Assembly: GCF_937129525.1 (NCBI RefSeq)
Contig: NZ_CAKZNK010000067.1
Coordinates: 62,001-126,000, forward strand
DNA: 64,000 nt
From: an uncultured Chloroflexus sp.
GTDB lineage: Bacteria > Chloroflexota > Chloroflexia > Chloroflexales > Chloroflexaceae
Direction of reading: 5' to 3'
Part shown: piece by piece, positions 51,346 through 60,397 of the stretch
Numbering within the stretch: position 1 is the first letter of the stretch
How the letters are laid out: each line of letters begins with the position of its first letter
Position numbers and translations under genes: made by a program
The notes under the pieces: generated by a model
Told to the model about the DNA's origin: nothing
Seen by the model: the letters and a program-made list of their open reading frames with translations, nothing else
Databases searched by the model: none

Positions 51346-52677
51346 ATGAATCGGGCATGGGTCATCGTCGGCAAAATCATGCAATGGGTTGCAGTGATTG
51401 CGGTCGCATTTTTGGGCGGCTGGATCACAGGGCGTATCGTTGGCGTCTCACCCATCGATGTCTTCATCACCGGCATCTCCAACGCCGACGCGCGCCTGCT
51501 TACCCCTGGTGATCGCCGTCAACAGTTTGCCGTCTTCTGGGATGTATGGGATCTGGTTGAAGGTAACTTCTATCAACCGGAAGCGATCGATCGGCAGCGG
51601 ATGGTTTACGGAGCAATCCGTGGCATGCTGGCGACCCTCGATGATCCGTACACATTTTTCCAGGAACCGGAAGAGGCGCGCCAGAATCGCGAGTCGATGG
51701 AAGGACGCTTCGAAGGGATTGGCGCCTATCTGCGGGTCGAGAATGGCATGATCGTCATTGATCGACCCATCCGCAATTCACCGGCGGCGGAGGCCGGTCT
51801 GCAACCAGGCGACATCATTCTCGCCGTCGATGATCAACCTCTCGCTGAGCTGATTGCCGGTTTGAGCGAGAGCGACGCCAGTGCCCGCGCCGTAAACCTG
51901 ATTCGCGGGCCAGCCGGAACCGTGGTACGATTAACGATACGTCGACCGGCAGAAGATCGGGTTTTCACCGTCGCGATCACCCGCGCTACTATTCCATTGA
52001 TCACGGTCAACAGTGCCATGTTGCCAGACAAGATTGCTTACATTCAGATCACTGAATTTAAGGCAACCACAACTGAATTACTCGATCAGGCCATTGCCGA
52101 ATTACGACCGCAGCAACCACGGGCCATTGTCCTTGATCTGCGCAACAATTCCGGCGGCTTTCTGACCACCGCGCAAGAGGTTCTCGGTCGTTTTTACGAT
52201 GGTGTGGCGCTGTATGAAGAGGAACGCGGCGGGGTCAACAAAGAACTGCGCACAATTACTCCGTCAGCCGATCGGCGACTGTATGACATCCCGATGGTTG
52301 TCCTGGTCAATGGGGGTTCGGCGAGCGCCGCCGAAGTGGTGGCCGGGGCTTTACGGGATGAACGGCCCAACACAACACTGCTTGGTGAAAAAACCTTTGG
52401 CAAGGGATCGGTGCAAAACATCTATCCGCTACGTGATGGCAGCAGCGTGCGCATTACGATTGCGCGCTGGCTGACGCCGGATGGCGAGGCAATTAACAGT
52501 GTCGGGATTACACCAGAGCACATCGTGTCGGCATCTAACGATCCGGTGTACCCGACGCCATGCGTGCCCGATCAGCCTGAAGCAATTGACTGCGCCGATG
52601 CCCAACTCTACTGGGCACTAAAGCTACTACGCGAAGGTGTTACGCCACCGATCACCGAAGCAGCAACGGCCCCTTGA
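51346..52677 (+). CDS. S41 family C-terminal processing peptidase
   Basis: 'MVYGAIRGMLATLDDPYTFFQEPEEA', PDZ 'IIVDRPIRNSPAAEAGLQPGDIILAVDDQ'-type region, 'VNGGSASAAEVVAGAL', 'GEKTFGKGSVQ'. Confidence 0.93.
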   Translation: MNRAWVIVGKIMQWVAVIAVAFLGGWITGRIVGVSPIDVFITGISNADARLLTPGDRRQQFAVFWDVWDLVEGNFYQPEAIDRQRMVYGAIRGMLATLDDPYTFFQEPEEARQNRESMEGRFEGIGAYLRVENGMIVIDRPIRNSPAAEAGLQPGDIILAVDDQPLAELIAGLSESDASARAVNLIRGPAGTVVRLTIRRPAEDRVFTVAITRATIPLITVNSAMLPDKIAYIQITEFKATTTELLDQAIAELRPQQPRAIVLDLRNNSGGFLTTAQEVLGRFYDGVALYEEERGGVNKELRTITPSADRRLYDIPMVVLVNGGSASAAEVVAGALRDERPNTTLLGEKTFGKGSVQNIYPLRDGSSVRITIARWLTPDGEAINSVGITPEHIVSASNDPVYPTPCVPDQPEAIDCADAQLYWALKLLREGVTPPITEAATAP

Positions 52678-52688
52678 GCAGGGGCCGT
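52666..52688 (+). terminator. Terminator hairpin overlapping the S41 gene stop codon
   Basis: ACGGCCCCT-TGAGC-AGGGGCCGT; the TGA stop (52675-52677) lies in the loop. Confidence 0.65.
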
Positions 52689-53122
52689 AACCGGGCGACG
52701 GGCTAAGGGGCAAGCGCGAGGAAGCGGCATCATTCGTGCCGCGTGAGGCAGAAACAGGGGAGGCAGAGATCCTGACTGGCAGGGAAGACATGGATGGTCG
52801 TCATCGCATGTCTCATCTCTTTGGCAGCCCGTCGCCAATCGGCACAGTTTCAGTATAGCAATGACGCAGTGCAGAAAAAGGAAATGACCGGCTACCCTTA
52901 GTAGCGATTCGGTCACCATAACGTGTAACGAGCTGTCAGATTGCGCCAGGCTGTCTTGACAGATGTACTACAATAAAAAAAGAACAAAAGTTCTAATTTT
53001 AAACAAAACCCTTCGCTCGGGTTACCGAGACCCTGGCGCAAAGCAAAGCCGCATCGATAAGACAAATCGGGTGGAAAGAAACGCAACCTGCGATCGTTGG
53101 CAGCACATTTCACGAGGTAGCT

Positions 53123-55018
53123 ATGAGCAATCCGCAATCGACCATCAGGGGCGAGCGGCGAGCCGGCGTCGAGTCTAACCTTGAACTGCGCGACTACCGC
53201 CTGCATGAAGTCATCGGGCAAGACGAACTCTCGCTCATCTATCGCGCGACGCATCAGACCCTGAATCGACCGGTCTATGTTGCGATCTTGCGCCGCCACG
53301 ACTGGATCTCAAACAGTCGTTTCCAAATGGCGGCCCAACTGGGGGCAAGTCTTAGCCACCCACACCTCTTGCCGGTGATTGATGCCGGCCACGACGAGCG
53401 CTACGGCAACTATATGGTTACTCCGTATGTCAATGCTCGTCCACTTAGCGCCATCCTGGCCGAAACGAAACCCGATCTGGCGCTATCAGTGCGGATCATC
53501 AGTCAGATTGCTGCGGCGCTCGACTACCTGCACGAGCAGAAAATCGTTCATCGCGATGTGCAACCGGCCAATATTCTGGTCACACCCGAAGGAAATACGT
53601 ATCTCACCAATCTCAGCCTGGCGTCAGCGCCTGATGCACCCGATTTGAGCCGGATTGAGGAAGCCGATTATGTCACGCCCTATTCAGCCCCCGAATTGCG
53701 GCTGGCTCAACATACTGCGCATCCGTCACTCGATATTTACAGCCTGGGCGCGGTTGCATACCACCTGCTCAGCGGCGAGTTGCCACCTGCTGACCTGATT
53801 GTCGAAATCAATGGAGCCAACGCATCACCGGAACTGAAACGCGCCGAAGAGGTGCTGTTACGCATGCTGTCACCGCAACCCAATCTGCGTTATCCGACAG
53901 CGAGTGCCGCAGCCAATGCACTTCGTCTGAAGCTGCGCGAATTGCTCGATCAGGCGACAACCGACATGGAAGAGTCGCGCTGGGAGACATGCGCGGAGTG
54001 GTTTGAAAATCCGCTCGAGCTGGCGCTGAGTTCTGAGCTGTCAGATCTGGCCGGGCAATTTAACGATTTCCTGGCCGAATCGCGCAAACGAGCCGATGAA
54101 TTGCACCGCCGCGGTTATCTGCGCAAATGGTTGAATCGGTGGAGCCGGCAGAAATTTCTACGTCGGCCATCGCTTGGCCAACTGATCGAATTCGAGACTA
54201 TTGCCAGCTACAACATTTACATCTACAAACTAAAAGTTCTCTACGAGCGACGCACCGAACCACGCCTTCGCCAGCGTCCGATGCAACTTGACGAGCGACC
54301 AAGGGCAGAATTGCCGCTTGATGTGTGGAGTGTGCCACTGCCGGAGCCACAAGATTTCAGTTCCGAACAGGGATCGGAAATAGTGTTGCCGGGATCGCGC
54401 CGATTCTTCACCTGCGCCAACTGCCAGGGTTCCGGGCAGGTAGTATGTCCACAGTGTCAGGGCAAAGGCGTGATCAAGCCGCGAGCGCGGCGCAATGATA
54501 CCGATCCGGTTGAGCAGCAGTGCAGTACCTGTAAAGGGTACCAGAAAGTTCGATGCGAGCAGTGCAATGGCAACGGAAATATGGTTGAAGAAAAGGTCTT
54601 CACCTGGTCGCGATGGGGACTCGAACATCAAAATGATGACGACAGCGAAGGATTGCCGGCTCAAGCGCAGAAAGCGATCGAACAGCGCTCGCGCAAGGTG
54701 TATGAAGCTGAAATCGATCCTTATGATAGCCGCTGGCACAGTGTTAGCTCGTTGAGCAAGTTAATTAACGAGTCTATTGACCGGGTCGAAGACGAAAAAA
54801 ATATGAAGTTGATTCGGGCGCATTTGCAGATTACCGGAAGCATGATAACCGAAATCCGTGGTTTGCTTGACGATCAAGAGTGTGAATTGTACCTGATCGG
54901 GCCTGAGCGGATACTGATCAGCACGATACCGCTCGTCAGCTTTGAGCGGATTATGCTGGTGGCGGCATTAACGCTCTTGATTGTGATGGCTGCGGTGATG
55001 GTGATGATGTTGTGGTGA
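53123..55018 (+). CDS. Protein-kinase-like (pseudokinase) protein with DnaJ-type CxxC zinc module and C-terminal TM
   Basis: Kinase fold 'LHEVIGQDELSLIYRATHQTLNRPVYVAILRR...VHRDVQPANILV...TNLSLA...YSAPEL...DIYSLGAVAYHLLSG'; zinc motifs CANCQGSG, CPQCQGKG, CSTCKGYQ, CEQCNGNG; TM 'IMLVAALTLLIVMAAVMVMMLW'. Confidence 0.88.
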   Translation: MSNPQSTIRGERRAGVESNLELRDYRLHEVIGQDELSLIYRATHQTLNRPVYVAILRRHDWISNSRFQMAAQLGASLSHPHLLPVIDAGHDERYGNYMVTPYVNARPLSAILAETKPDLALSVRIISQIAAALDYLHEQKIVHRDVQPANILVTPEGNTYLTNLSLASAPDAPDLSRIEEADYVTPYSAPELRLAQHTAHPSLDIYSLGAVAYHLLSGELPPADLIVEINGANASPELKRAEEVLLRMLSPQPNLRYPTASAAANALRLKLRELLDQATTDMEESRWETCAEWFENPLELALSSELSDLAGQFNDFLAESRKRADELHRRGYLRKWLNRWSRQKFLRRPSLGQLIEFETIASYNIYIYKLKVLYERRTEPRLRQRPMQLDERPRAELPLDVWSVPLPEPQDFSSEQGSEIVLPGSRRFFTCANCQGSGQVVCPQCQGKGVIKPRARRNDTDPVEQQCSTCKGYQKVRCEQCNGNGNMVEEKVFTWSRWGLEHQNDDDSEGLPAQAQKAIEQRSRKVYEAEIDPYDSRWHSVSSLSKLINESIDRVEDEKNMKLIRAHLQITGSMITEIRGLLDDQECELYLIGPERILISTIPLVSFERIMLVAALTLLIVMAAVMVMMLW

Positions 55019-55357
55019 TCTGTCTATCTGTGCAGAGGCAGAGTTGGCAATTGCCTATCAACCGTATATCGACGAAGCTCATCAAGATGTCCGACCCCGC
55101 TCACCGGCGCTAACCCGCTCAGACTAGCGCCAATGCTGACCTGATGGTGAGCAGGCATAGTCTGTCGATCAACCGGAGCAGTCAGGCGCAGGTTGTTGTC
55201 TTCACCCTATCAATCACAGATCGGCAGAGCGCCGACACTTTGCCAGCAACGCGCGCAGGCCGATCGTCTCAGAGGGATGCGCGCATGTACTCTGCTCAGA
55301 GCTGGCAGACACCCGCCTAGACGAGAGTCAATTCGCAACGAGCGCCTATCCAGCATC

Positions 55358-57298
55358 TCACTGTATCACGCCTTTAGCCCGTTCGCGCCCAAACGCAATG
55401 ATCTCTTCCAGGAAGCGCGAGGGTTTGAGACACTGACCACGATTGCGCGCCGGCGTCCACGAAAGGTAGAGGCGTTCGGCGGCGCGGGTGAGGGCAACGT
55501 AACACAACCGACGCTCCTCTTCGATCCCGGCAGGATCCCCGAGACTACGTTCGTGAGGCAGGGTTCCCTCTTCCAGGCCAACCACAAACACAAACGGCCA
55601 TTCAAGCCCTTTTGCGGCGTGAATCGTCAGTAATTGCACCTGATCGCGATCATCATTCTCGTCATCGGCATTGGTCATCAACGCAACTTCCTGCAAAAAG
55701 GCGCTCAATTCGGTATGCTCTTCGGCAGCGCGGATCAACTCTTGCAAATGCGCGCGCGCTTCGGCCAGTTCTTCCGCTGCGAGCCGTTCGCTCAACGCGG
55801 CCATATAGCCGCTCTGTTCCAGCACATCGGCCAGCAGGTGATCGGGCGGCAACGTTCCAGCCGCCAGTCGACGCCAGCGTTGCAGCAGCGCAAAGAGCCG
55901 CCGCGCGCCGTCGATAGCGCGCGAGCCGAGACCGGGAATAGCGGCGGCATGACCTAACGCTTCGCCAATGGGCAGGTTCTGCGCAGCAGCATAGGCAGCA
56001 ATCGTAGCCAGCGTCTGTCCACCCAATCCACGCGCCGGCACATTAGCGATACGGGTCAGGCTGAGGTTATCGGCAGGATTGGCGATACAGCGCAGGTAGG
56101 CCAGCGCATCGCGCGCGACCGCGCGATCGAAAAAGCTGACTCCGCCACGCACCTGGTAGGGCAATCGCGCATGACGCAATGCCTGTTCGAGCGGGCGGCT
56201 CATATGGCGGGTGCGGTACAGAATGGCAATATCGCGCAACCGGCGCCCCTGACGCTGGAGATCGTGTATCGCGCGCGTAATCTGCTCAGCTTCGTCACGA
56301 CTATCTTTGGCTTCGCTAATCAACACACACCGCTCAGCCGCCACCGTTGCCGCAGCGCGCAGCTCCATCGGCGCGACGCTGCGGCTGTGGCGAATGATGG
56401 CGTAGGCCGCGTCGAGAATTGGCTGGCGCGAACGGTAATTGGTGGTAAGTTCAATCACCTGCGCCTCAGGGAAGTCGGTGGCAAATCGGCTAATGATGCT
56501 GTAGTCGGCATTGCGAAAGCCGTAGATGCTCTGCATGGCATCACCCACCACAAAAAGCGACCGCGGACGCTGCCCAACCGGCCTGGTCAACAGCTCGATC
56601 AGCGCATGCTGGCTGGGGTCGGTATCCTGGTATTCATCGACCAGCACGTGCGGCCAGCGCTGCTGATAATGGGCGAGCAGTTCGGGATCGTCACTGAGCA
56701 GGCGATACGTCAGGAAGATCAAGTCATCAAAATCGAGCGCATTGGCCTGGGTGAGCGCGCGCTGATAATGGCGATAACACGCGGCGATAAACCGGTCGAG
56801 CGGATCGGCGGCAAAGCGGGCCAGCAGGCGGGGGGTCAACATCCGACTCTTTGCCCGCGAAATCAGCCGTATCACCTCATCGGCTTCCAGTGGACGCGGC
56901 GGCGGTTCGGTGACGGCGGCGAGCGCCGCGGCAGCCAATTGCAACTGTTCGTCGCCAGCGTAGATCGAGAACGAGGCGGTATAACCGGCGAGCCGACCCT
57001 CAATCGACTCGCGCAGGATGCGGGTGCAGACGGCATGGAAGGTGCCGCTAACCAGACCGCGAATGCGCGTACCGAGCTGGTGACGCAACCGCTCGCGCAG
57101 CTCGCGAGCCGCTTTGTTGGTAAAGGTCACTGCCAGAATCTGGGCAGGTGGCACGCCATAGTGGGTAACCAGATAGGCGATACGCAACGTCAACACGCGG
57201 GTCTTGCCACTGCCGGCGCCGGCTTTGACCAGCACCGGCCCGATCGGAGCTGTCACTGCCGCGCGCTGAGCCGGGTTGAGATGGTTGAGCAGATCCAT
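55358..57298 (-). CDS. UvrD/PcrA-family ATP-dependent DNA helicase
   Basis: 'LNPAQRAAVTAPIGPVLVKAGAGSGKTRVLTLRIAYL' Walker A; 'HVLVDEYQDTDPSQ'; 'FVVGDAMQSIYGFRNAD'; 'LLTIHAAKGLEWPFVFVVGLEEGTLPHERS'. Confidence 0.95.
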   Translation of the reverse strand: MDLLNHLNPAQRAAVTAPIGPVLVKAGAGSGKTRVLTLRIAYLVTHYGVPPAQILAVTFTNKAARELRERLRHQLGTRIRGLVSGTFHAVCTRILRESIEGRLAGYTASFSIYAGDEQLQLAAAALAAVTEPPPRPLEADEVIRLISRAKSRMLTPRLLARFAADPLDRFIAACYRHYQRALTQANALDFDDLIFLTYRLLSDDPELLAHYQQRWPHVLVDEYQDTDPSQHALIELLTRPVGQRPRSLFVVGDAMQSIYGFRNADYSIISRFATDFPEAQVIELTTNYRSRQPILDAAYAIIRHSRSVAPMELRAAATVAAERCVLISEAKDSRDEAEQITRAIHDLQRQGRRLRDIAILYRTRHMSRPLEQALRHARLPYQVRGGVSFFDRAVARDALAYLRCIANPADNLSLTRIANVPARGLGGQTLATIAAYAAAQNLPIGEALGHAAAIPGLGSRAIDGARRLFALLQRWRRLAAGTLPPDHLLADVLEQSGYMAALSERLAAEELAEARAHLQELIRAAEEHTELSAFLQEVALMTNADDENDDRDQVQLLTIHAAKGLEWPFVFVVGLEEGTLPHERSLGDPAGIEEERRLCYVALTRAAERLYLSWTPARNRGQCLKPSRFLEEIIAFGRERAKGVIQ

Positions 57299-57421
57299 AC
57301 ATTTCACAATCGACATCGAGCGCGTACAAACACCGACAGGTAATCATAGCAGGTTCGGCGCTTGCTGTCGATGCCAGATGGGGAGTTGCTGCATCGAGAC
57401 CAGAAAAGGAAGCAGCCGCTT

Positions 57422-57505
57422 GCGCTGCTCACGGGCACGCGGGCCAAACGGTGCGGGTGCAGGTGCGGTGCGGTTACGCGCTGCTCACGGGCACGCGGGC
57501 CAAAC
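57422..57505. repeat. 28-bp perfect direct repeat, two copies with 56-bp periodicity
   Basis: GCGCTGCTCACGGGCACGCGGGCCAAAC at 57422-57449 and 57478-57505. Confidence 0.85.
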
Positions 57506-57997
57506 ACTACCTGACAGATGAACACCCCCATGAACGCAGTATGCAACGCGCTGCCGCTAGCGCAGACAGTCGGCTCGATGAGCAGCAGCAGCACGAGGGC
57601 ATATCGTCGATCACGAGCGCGCCCGAGACCCCACCAACCACATCGGCTGCGCAGGCATTGTTCGCGATACCCGTTCACTGCGCTGAGCGGCGCGAAGCCT
57701 GACTCAGGCGCCACCACTATCGGAAATGCGCTGCCATGCGCGCCACGCGCAAACTACTTGCCGGCAAAGGTCACTGCCGGGATCGGACAGATGACATACT
57801 ATCGAGTGATCAGACATGCCTGCGCAGTGTGAGCAGGCCGATCTGCCACCGTCCTGCGTTGGTCGCAACGAGTGCCGACACGATTGATGGTACCTGTATT
57901 GGGTCGAGGTGGTTGAAAAAGGGAATAGCGTCAGCACGCAGATGACAGATCGCTGCTGTCGTAGTTTTCCAGATTACCTGACTATAAACTGCGCAAA

Positions 57998-58023
57998 GCG
58001 CGCGCGATGGCCATCGCGCGCGC
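57998..58023. terminator. 26-bp perfect palindrome just downstream of the TPR gene
   Basis: GCGCGCGCGATGGCCATCGCGCGCGC is self-complementary over its full length. Confidence 0.6.
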
Positions 58024-58053
58024 CACATTGAACAAAATGGCAACCAATAACGG

Positions 58054-58977
58054 CTACGGCAGTTGCGCTATCTGCTGACGAACTGTTTGGGTTGATGGGT
58101 GGTCTGGACCTAACTTTTGCTCAAACACGGCCAGCGCCTGCTCATAGCAGTCGCGAGCGTCAATAAACTTCCCCTGTTCAAAGAGAACACCACCCAGATT
58201 AGCAAGCACTGTCGCAGTAGAAGGATGATCGTTACCGAAGATCTTTCGATAGATTGCTAAGGCGCGCCGATATTGCTCTTCTGCGTCTTTATATTGTTTC
58301 AAATCTGCGCTAATTGAACCGCCAATATTGAAGGCTGAAGCAACCGACGAATGTTCTGAACCAAAAACTTCCTCATACAGATCTTTTGCCTCTGTGATAT
58401 GCTCAAATGCCTGTTCGAACAATTTCATTTTTCGTAGACAGGCGGCAAGATCTTCATGGATTGTCGCCTTCAGCCAGCGATTATCGCCTTCGGCTCGCTC
58501 AACCGACCACAAAGCCTGTGAGAACTTCTTGATAGCGTCATCGTAATCCCCCTCTCCCTCACGCAATCGCGCCAATCTGAGTAATGTTGCAATAGTGTCT
58601 TCGTGATAATCACCTAGCTCCCGCCGCTGAATGTCAAACGCTTTTTCAAAATAATGCTGGGCTGCTGCATAATCAGCTTTTTTAGAAAAAACATCAGCCA
58701 TCATTCCATACACTGCTGCAACGACACGATGATCTGGATTGGATTGGTTGTGCAAAAACTGTAGCACTTCCTTAAAATAGTCAAGAGCCTGATCGAGTTG
58801 TCTCTGATGTTTGAGAACGATGGCCAGGTCGTAGAGAATATGAGCCGTGTCACCGTGATGTCGCCCGAGAGTTTGCTCGGCAATGCGAAGAGCTTCTTCG
58901 AGAAGCTGCTGCGCTTGAAAATAGTTTTCTGCGTCTCTTTGTTGAGCGGCTTGTCGTTGGAGAACTTTGTGAAGCAT
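58054..58977 (-). CDS. Tetratricopeptide repeat protein (kinesin-light-chain-type TPRs)
   Basis: Repeated 42-aa units such as 'HPSTATVLANLGGVLFEQGKFIDARDCYEQALAVFEQKLGPDHPST'. Confidence 0.9.
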   Translation of the reverse strand: MLHKVLQRQAAQQRDAENYFQAQQLLEEALRIAEQTLGRHHGDTAHILYDLAIVLKHQRQLDQALDYFKEVLQFLHNQSNPDHRVVAAVYGMMADVFSKKADYAAAQHYFEKAFDIQRRELGDYHEDTIATLLRLARLREGEGDYDDAIKKFSQALWSVERAEGDNRWLKATIHEDLAACLRKMKLFEQAFEHITEAKDLYEEVFGSEHSSVASAFNIGGSISADLKQYKDAEEQYRRALAIYRKIFGNDHPSTATVLANLGGVLFEQGKFIDARDCYEQALAVFEQKLGPDHPSTQTVRQQIAQLP

Positions 58978-59266
58978 AAATGAATCCTCCCTTCTAAGAA
59001 ATACTTAGCCGTTACTTGACGATCCATGCGCTATAGATAATATACAAAAACAGTAACCAAACTATAACTAACAATAAACGGCATGCAGTAACCAGCCAGG
59101 CACCACCTATACTGAGCAGACATATAGTTGTCGCCTCGGCATCATCTACGTCATGGCATACCCAATGACAACCGGCGACAACCATCAGCGTTCTCTTTGA
59201 TAGATACGGTAGAATAACGGCGTAAGAACTTGTGACCTTCTTCTATATTCTCCAGGGGAAACTACC

Positions 59267-60307
59267 ATGCGCGCAGTCTATTACGAAGCCTTCGGTCAGA
59301 TGCCGTGGATTGCAAACCTGCCCGACCCAACCCCGTCACCTGGCGGCGTGGTGCTGGCCGTGCGCGCGACCGGTCTTTGCCGGAGCGACTGGCACGGCTG
59401 GATGGGGCACGATCCCGATATTCGCCTGCCGCATGTGCCCGGTCACGAGCTGGCCGGCGAGGTAGTGGCCGTGGGCAAGCAGGTGACCCGCTGGCAAGTC
59501 GGCGACCGGGTGACAGTGCCTTTTGTCTGCGCCTGCGGTGTGTGCCCGCAATGCCAGGCCGGTCAGCAACAGGTTTGCGATCATCAGTTTCAGCCCGGTT
59601 TTACCCACTGGGGATCGTTTGCCGAGTATGTGGCAATTGACCGCGCCGATCTCAATCTGGTGCGATTGCCTGACGATATAAGCTTTGCGACCGCCGCCAG
59701 TCTCGGTTGCCGCTTCGCGACTGCCTTCCGGGCTGTGGTTGATCTTGGCCGCGTCAGTGCCGGTGAGTGGGTAGTGGTGTACGGATGCGGCGGGGTGGGG
59801 CTTTCGGCAATTATGCTGGCAAGTGCGCTCGGCGCACAGGTGATCGGGATCGATATTAACCCGGAACGCCTGGAACGAGCGCGCGCGGTGGGAGCTTGCG
59901 CCGTGATTGATGCCACTGCTGAGCCAGATGTGGTCAGCGCCGCGCGCGATCTCAGTAGTGGCGGCGCGCATCTCGCTCTTGACGCCCTGGGTAGCCCGAC
60001 GACGTGCGCAAACGCTATCGCCAGTCTGCGGAAGCGGGGTCGTCATGTCCAGGTTGGCCTGTTGCTTGCCGATCAGCGAATGCCGCCGCTACCGATGGAT
60101 ATTGTTGTGGCGCGCGAACTGACGATTATGGGTAGCCACGGGATGCAGGCTCATCGCTATGACGCCATGCTCGACCTGATACGGTCAGGCAAGGTGCAGC
60201 CGCAACGACTGATCGGCAACACGATTCGCCTGGATGAAGCGCCGGCAGCGCTGGTTGATCTGGATAGTTTTCGCGGCTCTGGAGTGACGGTGATTACAGA
60301 GTTTTGA
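59267..60307 (+). CDS. Zinc-dependent alcohol dehydrogenase family protein
   Basis: '[35 protein letters not shown]', '[20 protein letters not shown]', '[29 protein letters not shown]'. Confidence 0.93.
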   Translation: MRAVYYEAFGQMPWIANLPDPTPSPGGVVLAVRATGLCRSDWHGWMGHDPDIRLPHVPGHELAGEVVAVGKQVTRWQVGDRVTVPFVCACGVCPQCQAGQQQVCDHQFQPGFTHWGSFAEYVAIDRADLNLVRLPDDISFATAASLGCRFATAFRAVVDLGRVSAGEWVVVYGCGGVGLSAIMLASALGAQVIGIDINPERLERARAVGACAVIDATAEPDVVSAARDLSSGGAHLALDALGSPTTCANAIASLRKRGRHVQVGLLLADQRMPPLPMDIVVARELTIMGSHGMQAHRYDAMLDLIRSGKVQPQRLIGNTIRLDEAPAALVDLDSFRGSGVTVITEF

Positions 60308-60397
60308 AACCGGAGAGTGGTTGCCATGGTAATACCCGTTTGCTACGCTGGAAGCATATGGTATTCGATAATATCGATGTATTGCTAAGGAGAAAAC

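Noticed and set aside
52913-53299. 128-aa minus-strand ORF overlapping the pseudokinase promoter and start
   Set aside because: No motifs, and it overlaps the start of a well-supported gene plus an AT-rich regulatory region.
56171-57343. 390-aa plus-strand ORF
   Set aside because: Entirely antisense to the UvrD/PcrA helicase, whose motifs are unambiguous.
57422-57505. Possible CRISPR array
   Set aside because: Only two repeats with a degenerate spacer and no cas genes in the window.
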